Below are positions 17,768-25,855 of a stretch of DNA of 64,000 nt, in pieces (the stretch's first letter is position 1; each line of letters starts with the position of its first letter). The DNA comes from Flammeovirgaceae bacterium (GTDB taxonomy: Bacteria; Bacteroidota; Bacteroidia; Cytophagales; Cyclobacteriaceae): positions 1-64,000 of the forward strand of contig JACJYU010000005.1 in the NCBI GenBank assembly GCA_020635915.1, written 5' to 3'. Made by a program: the position numbers and the translations under genes. Under the pieces are notes generated by a model. It was not told the origin of the DNA, did not search any database, and saw only the letters and a list, made by a program, of their open reading frames with translations.

Positions 17768-18406
17768 ATGCAAAACCCAGTAATCATTTTTGGGGCCAAT
17801 TATTTGGGCCGGGCCGCCAAGGAAATTTTTGAACAAAACAAGGTTGTGGTATATGGTTTTTTGGATGACGATAAAAAATTGCACAATACTGAAGTGGACG
17901 ATGTGGCCGTGCTAGGGGCCACTGACGATGAAACCTTCCTTGGCCTTATAGGCAAAAAGTGCGAACCCTTTGTTGCCACCGATGACAACCGGTTGCGAAA
18001 AAGCCTGGTGAAAATGCTGAATGCCGAACGAAAGTCACAGCCTTGCAATGCCATACATAGGGGCGCAACGGTCCCGTCACGAAGCAGCATTGGTTATGGC
18101 AATTTGATTGACGACAAAGTGGCTTTGGGCGTGGGCACACACATGGGCCACCATAACATTATCAATGCCGGGGCCACTCTTGGGGTGGGGGCCAAGGTAG
18201 GTGATTTCGTCCAGGTGGGGGCCGGCTGTGCCATCGGGCATGATGTGGTGCTGGAAGATGGGGCGTTCATTGGTGCTGGCGTGACCATCGTTTCAGGCGT
18301 GGTCATTGGCAAAGGCGCCCGGGTGGGGGCGGGGTCTGTGGTGGTGGCTTCCGTGGGCGAGGGCGAAACCGTATTTGGAAACCCCGCACAAAAAGTTAAA
18401 AGCTAA
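17768..18406 (+). CDS. NeuD/PglD-type sugar O- or N-acetyltransferase
   Basis: A 212-residue protein with an N-terminal nucleotide-binding-like domain (PVIIFGANYLGRAAKEIF, then VYGFLDDD). A left-handed beta-helix of hexapeptide repeats follows from about residue 100 (GVGTHMGHHNIINAGATLGV and onward). This two-part layout is the NeuD/PglD family, which acetylates sialic-acid-like or bacillosamine sugars. His in THMGHHN is the probable catalytic base. The ATG at 17768 is chosen because the Rossmann strand begins there. Confidence 0.85.
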   Translation: MQNPVIIFGANYLGRAAKEIFEQNKVVVYGFLDDDKKLHNTEVDDVAVLGATDDETFLGLIGKKCEPFVATDDNRLRKSLVKMLNAERKSQPCNAIHRGATVPSRSSIGYGNLIDDKVALGVGTHMGHHNIINAGATLGVGAKVGDFVQVGAGCAIGHDVVLEDGAFIGAGVTIVSGVVIGKGARVGAGSVVVASVGEGETVFGNPAQKVKS

Positions 18407-18410
18407 AGCA

Positions 18411-19268
18411 GTGGCGCAGGTTTCCGAAACCGACCTTATTTTGAACAAGGATGGCAGTGTCTATCACCTTAACCTGTTGCCAAAACATATTTCCGACACT
18501 GTTATTGCCGTGGGCGACCCCAATAGGGTATATGCCGTAAGCCAATATTTCGACAAGGTGGAGTTTGAAATGAACAAGAGGGAGTTCATCACCCACGTGG
18601 GAAAGTATAAAGGCAAACGCATTACCGTGATCAGCACGGGCATTGGCACTGACAATATTGAAATATTTTTCAATGAACTGGATGCGCTTGTTAATGTGGA
18701 TTTAAAAACACGTGCAGTCAAACCCAAAAAGAAGAAGCTCAATGTGGTGAGGATAGGCACCTCAGGCTCCATCCAGGAAGACATACCCCTGGGTGCCCAC
18801 CTGGTTTCGGATTATGCGGTGGGTTTTGACAACCTGATGAATTTTTACAACCTGGGGCAGAAGGGGTTTGAACGGGAGGTGGCGGAGGACATCAGGAAAA
18901 AGTTGAAGCTGAATTTCAACCCTTACGTGGTGCAAGGTTCCCAGGCATTAAAGGAGAAGTTCGGGCCGGGCATGCGGGTAGGCAACACGGTGACCTGTCC
19001 CGGGTTTTATGCCCCCCAGGGAAGGATGGTGCGGCTGCCTTTGCAATTTCCCAAACTATTGGAAGACATCAACTATTACCATAAAGGCGACTTCTGGCTT
19101 ACGAATTTTGAAATGGAAACTTCTGCCTATTACGCATTTGCCAGGATGCTGGGGCACGAGGCAATCAGCATTAATGCCATCATTGCCAACAGGATAAAGA
19201 ACAAGTTTTCAAAAAATCCCACAAAAACGGTGGATGACCTTATCAAGAAGGTGCTCGACCGGGTATAA
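18411..19268 (+). CDS. Nucleoside phosphorylase (uridine phosphorylase-like)
   Basis: A 285-residue PNP/UDP-type phosphorylase. The phosphate and ribose motifs are visible as VGDPNRVYAVSQYFD, then STGIGTDNIEIFFNEL and RIGTSGSIQEDIPLGA; the base-site motif FEMETSAYYAFA is near residue 225. It splits nucleosides to free base and pentose 1-phosphate in salvage. The GTG at 18411 is the chosen start, 4 bases after the acetyltransferase stop; the longer in-frame ORF runs back inside that gene and is not supported. Confidence 0.88.
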   Translation: MAQVSETDLILNKDGSVYHLNLLPKHISDTVIAVGDPNRVYAVSQYFDKVEFEMNKREFITHVGKYKGKRITVISTGIGTDNIEIFFNELDALVNVDLKTRAVKPKKKKLNVVRIGTSGSIQEDIPLGAHLVSDYAVGFDNLMNFYNLGQKGFEREVAEDIRKKLKLNFNPYVVQGSQALKEKFGPGMRVGNTVTCPGFYAPQGRMVRLPLQFPKLLEDINYYHKGDFWLTNFEMETSAYYAFARMLGHEAISINAIIANRIKNKFSKNPTKTVDDLIKKVLDRV

Positions 19269-19287
19269 CAACAGGTGCGGCCGCCTT

Positions 19288-19539
19288 TCAGGCCTCGGTC
19301 ATGCTCTCCATCTTGATGATGTGCCGGCTGGCATTAAATGGATCGTCATGGTAAAAACCGGAAAGGATACGGTGCGCAATTTGCTCCACCACCAACGCCT
19401 CGTCCGTTTTTCCCTGCTTGCCGTTCCAGAATACCCTTCTGGGGTGGCGTTTCATGTCTTCAACGTAAGCCTGCGCATGAAGGTATTGCTCCCGGGTAAA
19501 GGTAATCGTAAAACAAGTTTGAACTTTTTGGGTTTCCAT
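19288..19539 (-). CDS. Small hypothetical protein (83 aa)
   Basis: An 83-residue soluble protein starting METQKVQTCFTITFTREQYL. The length and a coherent mix of helix-forming, charged residues suggest a real gene, but I recognise no family. It is convergent with the nucleoside phosphorylase and divergent from the M16 peptidase. The ATG at 19539 gives the compact form; the in-frame extension upstream crosses the GC-rich palindrome at 19616-19631 and is not coding-like. Confidence 0.55.
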   Translation of the reverse strand: METQKVQTCFTITFTREQYLHAQAYVEDMKRHPRRVFWNGKQGKTDEALVVEQIAHRILSGFYHDDPFNASRHIIKMESMTEA

Positions 19540-19615
19540 ATCGTAAGGTTTACAATTGTTGTGCCATTTTAATACTTCGATTTTACGAAATATTGGTGGT
19601 GTAACGCAATACTCC

Positions 19616-19631
19616 TGCCCGCCAGCGGGCA
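19616..19631 (+). repeat. Perfect GC-rich palindrome, REP-like
   Basis: TGCCCGC, a two-base centre CA, then GCGGGCA form a 16-base inverted repeat between the divergent 83-aa gene and the M16 peptidase gene. The core TGCCCGCCA is shared with the hairpin at 14238-14265 in the opposite orientation. It is not followed by T and so is not a terminator. Confidence 0.45.
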
Positions 19632-19691
19632 AGAATGTTCGTGGTTGGAACAGTGGTTTGCCCCCCGGTATGATTATTTTTGCAGGCACTT

Positions 19692-20924
19692 ATGAGGGAA
19701 ATTGAACATTATACGCTCTCCAATGGCATTCGCGTGGTCCACAACCGGACCACCACCACCAAAATCGTCCATTGCGGGATTATGCTGAACATCGGTAGCC
19801 GTGACGAAAACCCCGCAAACCAGGGGATAGCGCATTTTTGGGAACATATGGCCTTTAAGGGCACGCGGAAAAGAAAAGCCTACCACATCCTAAACAAACT
19901 GGATTCGCTGGGCGGTGAACTGAATGCCTTTACCGACAAGGAAAAGATTTTGTTTTATGCGTCCTTGCGGGATGTGTATTTTGAAAAAGCAGTGGACCTG
20001 CTTACGGACATTACATTTGATTCCGTTTTTCCGGAAAACCAAATAGAGCGGGAGCGCAACGTGATATTGGAGGAGATGGCCATGTACATGGACGACCCCG
20101 AAGATTCCCTTTATGATGAATTTGACAATGTGATCTTCACCGGCCATCCTTTGGGGATGAACATTTTAGGCACCCAGAAAACCGTGAAGTCGTTTAGGCG
20201 CAAGGACTTTAGAAAGTTTATCGGCACGCACCTCGACACAAGGAAAATCGTTTTTTCATGTGTAGGGAACATCCCCATGGAGGAGGTGGTGCGGTTGGCA
20301 GAAAAATACATGGGGCACCTGCCCCGAAAGACCTCTTCGGGCAGGCGGAAAAAATTCACCAGGTACAAGCCCAAAGAGGTGGTCATCCACCGGAACGTGG
20401 GCCAGGCCAGGTGTGCCATGGGGTGCCCGGCATATCCCCTGAATGACAAAAGAAGGAATTCCTTTTTTATGCTTGTCAACATACTGGGCGGCCCCGGTAT
20501 GAACTCCCGGCTCAATTGGGCGCTGCGCGAAAAGCACGGGTATGTATATTCCATTGGGTCCAGTTATTATCCTTTTTCCGATACAGGATTGTTTATGATC
20601 TCATTTGGAACGGAACCCACCCAAATGGGCAAGAGCCTCCAGTTGATAGGGGAAGAGTTAAGGAAGTTGAAGGAAAGCCCCCTGGGGGTGAAACAGATGA
20701 ATGCCGCCCGCGAGCAGTTGTATGGCCAGTTGGCCATGACGGAAGAAAACAATGGGACTTTTATGATGATGATGGCGAGGAGCATGCTGGACAGGGGAAA
20801 GGTATTGGCCATTGAGGATACCTATGCGATGATCAGGGAAACCACCCCTCATGCCTTGATGGAATTGGCCAACGATATCTTTGACGAACCGCAGTTCAGT
20901 ATATTGAGAATGGAACCCAATTGA
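19692..20924 (+). CDS. M16-family zinc peptidase
   Basis: A 410-residue peptidase with the inverted zinc motif HFWEH (HxxEH) near residue 50 and the downstream Glu ligand in ERNVILEEMAMYMDD. The C-terminal half has the RFDL-type middle region including GGPGMNSRLNWALREKHGYV and YSIGSSYYPFSDTG, which are typical of M16B proteins. Such proteins degrade peptides or process precursors; no signal peptide is visible, so it may be cytoplasmic. The ATG at 19692 follows a TATTTTTG element by 9 bases. Confidence 0.92.
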   Translation: MREIEHYTLSNGIRVVHNRTTTTKIVHCGIMLNIGSRDENPANQGIAHFWEHMAFKGTRKRKAYHILNKLDSLGGELNAFTDKEKILFYASLRDVYFEKAVDLLTDITFDSVFPENQIERERNVILEEMAMYMDDPEDSLYDEFDNVIFTGHPLGMNILGTQKTVKSFRRKDFRKFIGTHLDTRKIVFSCVGNIPMEEVVRLAEKYMGHLPRKTSSGRRKKFTRYKPKEVVIHRNVGQARCAMGCPAYPLNDKRRNSFFMLVNILGGPGMNSRLNWALREKHGYVYSIGSSYYPFSDTGLFMISFGTEPTQMGKSLQLIGEELRKLKESPLGVKQMNAAREQLYGQLAMTEENNGTFMMMMARSMLDRGKVLAIEDTYAMIRETTPHALMELANDIFDEPQFSILRMEPN

Positions 20925-20925
20925 A

Positions 20926-21564
20926 ATGGAATTCCTGGACGAAAATATCCTGAAGTATGTGGAAGCGCACACGAGTGCGGAAGACGGGCTGCTAAGGCGC
21001 ATCAACCGGGAGACGCACCTTTCGGTGTTGAAACCGCGCATGCTCTCCGGGCACCTGCAAGGCCGGGTGCTTGCCATGGTCAGCAAGATGATAAAGCCGC
21101 GGCTGGTGCTGGAGATCGGGACGTACACCGGGTACTCCGCGCTTTGCCTGGCCGAGGGGCTTGCAGAAAACGGAAAGTTGGTCACGATCGATATCAATGA
21201 AGAGCTGGAAGGGCGCGTACGGGGCTATTTTAAAGAGTCAAAATTCAACGACAAAATCGATTACCGGATAGGGGACGCCAAAAAGGTAATCCCTACCCTT
21301 GACGGCCCCATTGATTTGGTGTTTATTGATGCCGACAAGGAGGGTTATTCCTTATACTACGACCTTGCGATCGATAAGGTGAAGACGGGGGGCTTTATCC
21401 TGGCCGATAATGTGCTGTGGAGTGGCAAGGTACTGGATGAAAAGCCCGATAAGGACACCATGGAGATCGTGGGGTTCAACCGCAAGGTGGCCGAAGACCC
21501 GCGGGTGGAGCACCTTTTGTTGCCCATCCGGGACGGGATCATGGTTTTGCGCAAGGCCCAATAA
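20926..21564 (+). CDS. Class I SAM-dependent O-methyltransferase
   Basis: A 212-residue catechol-O-methyltransferase-like enzyme (Methyltransf_3). The SAM motif is VLEIGTYTGYSALCLAEGL, acidic residues follow in LVTIDINEELEG, and the metal site is in DLVFIDADKEGY and ILADNVLWSGKV. It starts 1 base after the M16 peptidase stop, so it is cotranscribed with it. The substrate is unknown. Confidence 0.92.
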   Translation: MEFLDENILKYVEAHTSAEDGLLRRINRETHLSVLKPRMLSGHLQGRVLAMVSKMIKPRLVLEIGTYTGYSALCLAEGLAENGKLVTIDINEELEGRVRGYFKESKFNDKIDYRIGDAKKVIPTLDGPIDLVFIDADKEGYSLYYDLAIDKVKTGGFILADNVLWSGKVLDEKPDKDTMEIVGFNRKVAEDPRVEHLLLPIRDGIMVLRKAQ

Positions 21565-21609
21565 AAAATTGCCCTAAATGGCCCCGTGCAATAATTTGGG
21601 ATTTATTCC

Positions 21610-21617
21610 TACATTTG
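21610..21617 (+). promoter_or_regulatory. TAnnTTTG -7-like element before the transglycosylase gene
   Basis: TACATTTG matches the Bacteroidota -7 consensus TAnnTTTG and ends 7 bases before the ATG at 21625. TTTG lies 11 bases upstream, closer than the usual 17-23, so the -33 part is weak. If used, the transcript would be almost leaderless. Confidence 0.35.
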
Positions 21618-21624
21618 TGGGAAG

Positions 21625-23211
21625 ATGAGGTTTTTTGCAGCAGCACTATTTTTTTTGGGAGCCGCTGTCTCTTACGGCCAGGCCCCCCAAGTGCCCCACA
21701 AAATGCAGTTTGCCGGCATGACCCTTGTCATCAGGGAAGATGCCAGGCGCGAAATCCAGGAAGATGTGGACGCACTTACCCAACACCCCTACTATTTTAA
21801 TATGAAGGTAGAGCGTGCCAAAACCTACTTCCCCATTATTGAAAAGATCTTTAGGGAGGAGAGGTTGCCCGATGACTTCAAGTACCTTGCCCTGCAGGAG
21901 AGCGCCTTGATCCCGGATGCGGTTTCGAGCTCCGATGCCGTGGGCTTTTGGCAATTCAAGGATTTTACCGCAGAGGAAATGGGCATGCGGGTGGACAAAG
22001 ACGTGGACGAAAGGATGAACTTGATTTCGGCCACCCGCGCGGCCGCCCGCTATCTAAAGCAGAACAATTTTTTTTTCAACAACTGGGTGTACGCACTCCA
22101 GGCCTACCAGATGGGGGCAGGAGGCGCAAGGCGGGCAGTAGGGGACAATCACAATGGTGCCAGGCACATGGAGATAAACGAAAAAACCTATTGGTACGTG
22201 AAAAAATACCTGGCCCACAAAATAGCATTCGAAAATGCCCTGGATGGAGAGCCACAAATGAAATTAATGGTACATGAAACCGACAGCAAGACTTCGCTCG
22301 AAGACATAGCCAACCAATATAAAGTGGACCTGGGGACTATTGAGGAGTACAACAAATGGGCCAGGCGCGGGGACATTCCTGACGACAAGCCCTACACCGT
22401 GCTTATCCCGCAGGGAACGTATGACGAAAACTTCACCAAGCTTTCTTTTACTGCCCCACCAAGCCCTGTGTGGATAGATACAAAGGAAGCCACTATTGCC
22501 CAGCCATCCCTTTTTGTGAATGGCGTAGCGGTGGTCATGGCAAAACCGGGGGACAGGTTGGCCACATTGGCAGACCGGGCAGGCATTGGCCTTTCCGCAT
22601 TTTTAAGGTACAATGATATTTCCATCGACCACTCCGTAATCCCCGGCAACAAATATTTTGTGGACAAAAAGAAAAGAAGGGCCTCAGAGGCATATCATAA
22701 AGTGGCCGAAGGGGAAAATTTATGGGCAATAAGCCAGGCATACGGTGTCCGTTTGAAAAAATTGCGCAAATACAACCGGTTGGGGCAAAATGAAAAAGTA
22801 AACGAAAGCACCATGCTGTGGATGAGCAGCACCAAGCCCCCCAGGGAAAACGTGCCGCAGCAGGGGATTGTGGAGTTGGACGCCAACAACGAATTTAACT
22901 GGGGCCAGGCATCGCTACAGGAGTCCGTTTCCACCCCTGGCACAACAGAAGGGCAAAGAGGCACGTTGGCCCAAAACATAAGCGTAACCGGCCAAACCAA
23001 TGGCCAATCACCAATTGCCAACAACCCCACCCTTTCCCCACAAAATGGAAATGGCCCAACTTCCCCGATAGTCCATGAAGTAAGGCCCTCGGACACCCTG
23101 TACAGCGTGGCAAGGCAGTATGGCGTGACCATCCAGGAATTGATGGAATGGAACGGCAAGAGGGATTTTAATTTATCCCTTGGCGAGAAATTAAAGATAT
23201 TGCGCCCCTGA
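21625..23211 (+). CDS. MltD-like lytic transglycosylase with LysM repeats
   Basis: A 528-residue periplasmic murein hydrolase. A signal peptide (about 1-19) precedes a lytic transglycosylase domain with catalytic Glu in YLALQESALIPDAVSSSDAV and the motif GFWQF; YALQAYQMGAGGARRAV completes the fold. LysM-like modules follow at about residues 210-265, 355-400 (EGENLWAISQAYGVRLKKL) and at the end (SDTLYSVARQYGVTIQELME). The linker at about 405-475 is rich in Gln, Asn, Thr and Pro. It cleaves peptidoglycan glycan strands to 1,6-anhydro products. Confidence 0.92.
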   Translation: MRFFAAALFFLGAAVSYGQAPQVPHKMQFAGMTLVIREDARREIQEDVDALTQHPYYFNMKVERAKTYFPIIEKIFREERLPDDFKYLALQESALIPDAVSSSDAVGFWQFKDFTAEEMGMRVDKDVDERMNLISATRAAARYLKQNNFFFNNWVYALQAYQMGAGGARRAVGDNHNGARHMEINEKTYWYVKKYLAHKIAFENALDGEPQMKLMVHETDSKTSLEDIANQYKVDLGTIEEYNKWARRGDIPDDKPYTVLIPQGTYDENFTKLSFTAPPSPVWIDTKEATIAQPSLFVNGVAVVMAKPGDRLATLADRAGIGLSAFLRYNDISIDHSVIPGNKYFVDKKKRRASEAYHKVAEGENLWAISQAYGVRLKKLRKYNRLGQNEKVNESTMLWMSSTKPPRENVPQQGIVELDANNEFNWGQASLQESVSTPGTTEGQRGTLAQNISVTGQTNGQSPIANNPTLSPQNGNGPTSPIVHEVRPSDTLYSVARQYGVTIQELMEWNGKRDFNLSLGEKLKILRP

Positions 23212-23350
23212 CCCCCTCTTTTTTGTTAATTTTTTAAAAATACTTACGTGATTGGCGTAATGGCCATGGAAGTGCTTATATTTTTACCGAAAACCATACT
23301 TTTGGCCTCTGTTTGTTTTGAACAATAGTTTTTGAACTGATTTTTTGTTG

Positions 23351-23764
23351 ATGGGAACCTCGGAAAACGCAATCGATATCGCTATGCTGGTGGATGACAA
23401 CGACACGGATAACTTTATTAGTAAGCGGATAATAGAAATAACCGGTTTTTCACAACGGGTGGAAGTAAAGAATTCGGGCAAAAGCGCACTGGATTACCTG
23501 AGGGAAAACCAAAACAATGCTGACGAGCTTCCAAGTGTCATCTTCCTGGATATCAACATGCCCATTGTGGACGGCTTTGTGTTCCTGTACGAATTCGAAA
23601 AATTCAATGAATTGGTAAGGAACAAATGCAAGGTGATTATCCTTTCCAGTTCCGACAACAAGCGTGATATCGATAAGATCGTAAACAACAATTACGTGAT
23701 CAAGTTTATCACCAAGCCCCTTACCGAGGTGGCGTTGGAGGAAATCAAACTGAACAATATTTAA
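23351..23764 (+). CDS. Stand-alone response regulator receiver
   Basis: A 137-residue single receiver domain without an output domain. Acidic residues are in AMLVDDNDTDNF, the phosphoacceptor Asp is in VIFLDINMPIVDG, Ser/Thr in ILSSSDN and Lys in FITKPLTEV. The NDTDNF pattern is typical of CheY-like receivers next to Bacteroidota hybrid kinases. It is probably a phosphorelay or protein-interaction component whose kinase is encoded elsewhere. The ATG at 23351 is chosen over two TTG codons just before it. Confidence 0.9.
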   Translation: MGTSENAIDIAMLVDDNDTDNFISKRIIEITGFSQRVEVKNSGKSALDYLRENQNNADELPSVIFLDINMPIVDGFVFLYEFEKFNELVRNKCKVIILSSSDNKRDIDKIVNNNYVIKFITKPLTEVALEEIKLNNI

Positions 23765-23765
23765 G

Positions 23766-23797
23766 TTGGCCAGTCTTTGATTTTGACTTTACTTTTG
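23766..23797 (+). promoter_or_regulatory. Predicted Bacteroidota-type promoter of the DUF3078 gene
   Basis: TTG at 23766-23768, a 21-base spacer and TACTTTTG at 23790-23797 fit the TTG-N17-23-TAnnTTTG form described for this phylum. The start codon follows at 23821, giving a short leader of roughly 15 bases. Confidence 0.5.
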
Positions 23798-23820
23798 GGG
23801 AAAAATCAAAAGTATCCTTT

Positions 23821-24744
23821 ATGCCTTCTTTCAAGCCGCTCTTCCTTGCATTGGCCTTTACAATTTGTTTTTTGGGCGTGGCAACAGCCCAAATCGTACG
23901 GGTGGACTCCACGACATTCTGGAAAAAAAGCTTCAAGGCAGGCCTGAACCTCAATCAGTCCTCTTTTTCCTCCAATTGGAAGGCCGGTGGGGTGAATTCT
24001 TTGGGGTTCAATGCGTTTTTAAACACCAAGGCCAACTACCAGAAAGGGAAGAGGTCATGGGCCAATGAAATGGACCTGCTCTTTGGCATGGTGAACAATG
24101 ACGGGCAGGGGTTTAGGAAAACCCTGGATAGGGTGTACCTGGACACCAAGTATGGGTACGATTTTAACAATAACTGGGGGCTGTTCACCGCACTCAACTT
24201 TTCTTCGCAATTTGCCGAAGGGTTTAAGTATGTGAAAGATGGCAACGGGGTGGAGCAAGGCCACCTCATTTCCAATTTTTTGGCCCCTGCCTTTGTTACC
24301 GCGTCTTTGGGCTTTGAATATTCCCCTGATGAGAGTTTCAAGTTGAGGTTGGCACCCGTGGCCTCAAGGCTAACGATAGTGCAGAACAGCAACCGTTACC
24401 TGGCGGTAGACTCCATGGCCCCCTATGGCGTGGAGGCCGGGGAGACCCTCCGGATTGAGGCTTTGGCATTTCAAATGCTGGCCGAATACAATAAAGACAT
24501 TGCCGAAAACCTGAACCTGAAGTGGAGGTACCTCTTTTTTGCCAATTATGAAACCCTGGAGATGAAGACCATAGACCACCGCCTGGATGTGAACCTGACG
24601 GCCAAGGTGAACAAATTTGTCAACGTAAGCCTGGGGGGTATTTTGCTCTACGACTTTGACCAGGACAGTGGCGTGCAGCTTAGCCAGGCATTTTCCCTCG
24701 GGTTTCAGTATACCTTCCAGAACTACAGGGACAAGAAGAAATAG
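23821..24744 (+). CDS. DUF3078-family secreted beta-rich protein
   Basis: A 307-residue protein with a signal peptide (about 1-24, ending ATAQ). The DUF3078 hallmark near the mature N terminus is FWKKSFKAGLNLNQSSFSSN followed by WKAGGVNSLGFNAFL. Long amphipathic beta strands and a Phe/Tyr-rich end suggest an outer-membrane barrel. The function is unknown. Confidence 0.85.
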   Translation: MPSFKPLFLALAFTICFLGVATAQIVRVDSTTFWKKSFKAGLNLNQSSFSSNWKAGGVNSLGFNAFLNTKANYQKGKRSWANEMDLLFGMVNNDGQGFRKTLDRVYLDTKYGYDFNNNWGLFTALNFSSQFAEGFKYVKDGNGVEQGHLISNFLAPAFVTASLGFEYSPDESFKLRLAPVASRLTIVQNSNRYLAVDSMAPYGVEAGETLRIEALAFQMLAEYNKDIAENLNLKWRYLFFANYETLEMKTIDHRLDVNLTAKVNKFVNVSLGGILLYDFDQDSGVQLSQAFSLGFQYTFQNYRDKKK

Positions 24745-24799
24745 GGCCGCCATACCAGGCGCGTGAAGGTGGCGCTACCGGTGGTACCGGGGGAGGCGT

Positions 24800-25681
24800 T
24801 TAGCGGTTCATCAGGTATTTCTTGGGGGTCACGCCAAATTTCTTTTTGAACGCGGCAATAAAGTGGCTGGGGTTGGTATAACCAATTTGGTAGGCCACCT
24901 CGTTCACTTTGTACTTGGCCGTGTCCAGCAGCAGTTGTGCGTTGTCAAGTTTGTGGTCGAGCAAAAAGCCGAAAACGGTGTTGCCATAGATTTGTTTGAA
25001 GCCTACTTTGAGCTGGTATTCGTTCAGCCCCGCAATTTTGGCCAGTTCCTTCAAACCAGGAGGGGACTCACTGTGCCTCAGTAAGTATTCCTTTGCGTGT
25101 TTTATTTTCCTTACGGTTTCTTCATCATTTAAGAAAGGGCAACTTTCCGTGTCCGCTTTCCGCTCAGAAAAATATAGGCTCAGCAGTTCCAGCACTTTGC
25201 CCTGATAGTAAAGCTTTTCAGCGGCCTCGCTCAGGTTTACGGTGGAGAGTTGGTTGAGCACCACCATGAGGGACGCGGGGATTTCACGTTCATCGTAAAA
25301 TTTCCGGTTGATGGTCTCCGGCCTTAAAAAAGGAAGGGTATCCTGCAAAAAAAGCTTGTGGAGGTTTTTAAGGGATATGGCCAGGAACACCATTCTCGTA
25401 CCAGGCCCGAGGTTGATTTTGAAAGGGATGTCGTTTTCAGGGTTATAAAAGAAATAATTCCTTTTTTTCTCTATTTCACGGGAGTATTGCGGGCCAAATT
25501 CAAACAGCGCATTCCCTTCCATGCAGAAATAGAAGTGGACAAGGTTCTTTTTTAATCCTGCCGGGCAAACAAAAGGGCTATCGCTACGGTTCTCCGCCAC
25601 CGACAGGGAAACTTCATCGCGGTCATATAGCGCCCGGATTATCCCTTCATGGGTATTTTTTTCAAGAAATGCTGCCTTCAT
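24800..25681 (-). CDS. AraC-family transcriptional regulator
   Basis: A 293-residue regulator with an N-terminal sensory domain (about 1-185) and a C-terminal AraC double helix-turn-helix (LKELAKIAGLNEYQLKVGFK and EVAYQIGYTNPSHFIAAFKK). It is divergent from the TonB receptor and HmuY genes, with 174 bases between start codons. PchR-like AraC regulators in this position activate siderophore or heme receptor genes when the ligand is present, which is the likely role here. Confidence 0.9.
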   Translation of the reverse strand: MKAAFLEKNTHEGIIRALYDRDEVSLSVAENRSDSPFVCPAGLKKNLVHFYFCMEGNALFEFGPQYSREIEKKRNYFFYNPENDIPFKINLGPGTRMVFLAISLKNLHKLFLQDTLPFLRPETINRKFYDEREIPASLMVVLNQLSTVNLSEAAEKLYYQGKVLELLSLYFSERKADTESCPFLNDEETVRKIKHAKEYLLRHSESPPGLKELAKIAGLNEYQLKVGFKQIYGNTVFGFLLDHKLDNAQLLLDTAKYKVNEVAYQIGYTNPSHFIAAFKKKFGVTPKKYLMNR

Positions 25682-25855
25682 TCAGTAATAGGGGTTAAAA
25701 AAATGACAAATATCAGTGCTGTTATTAACTTAATTCAGCCATTAACGGTTCAAAAATACCAAAATTTGTGCTGCCGGAGGACAAACTGGCCTGCCTGGCA
25801 CTTATTATCCTTATGAGGGTATTTATTATTTAGATTGATTCCAACATTTGCACCC

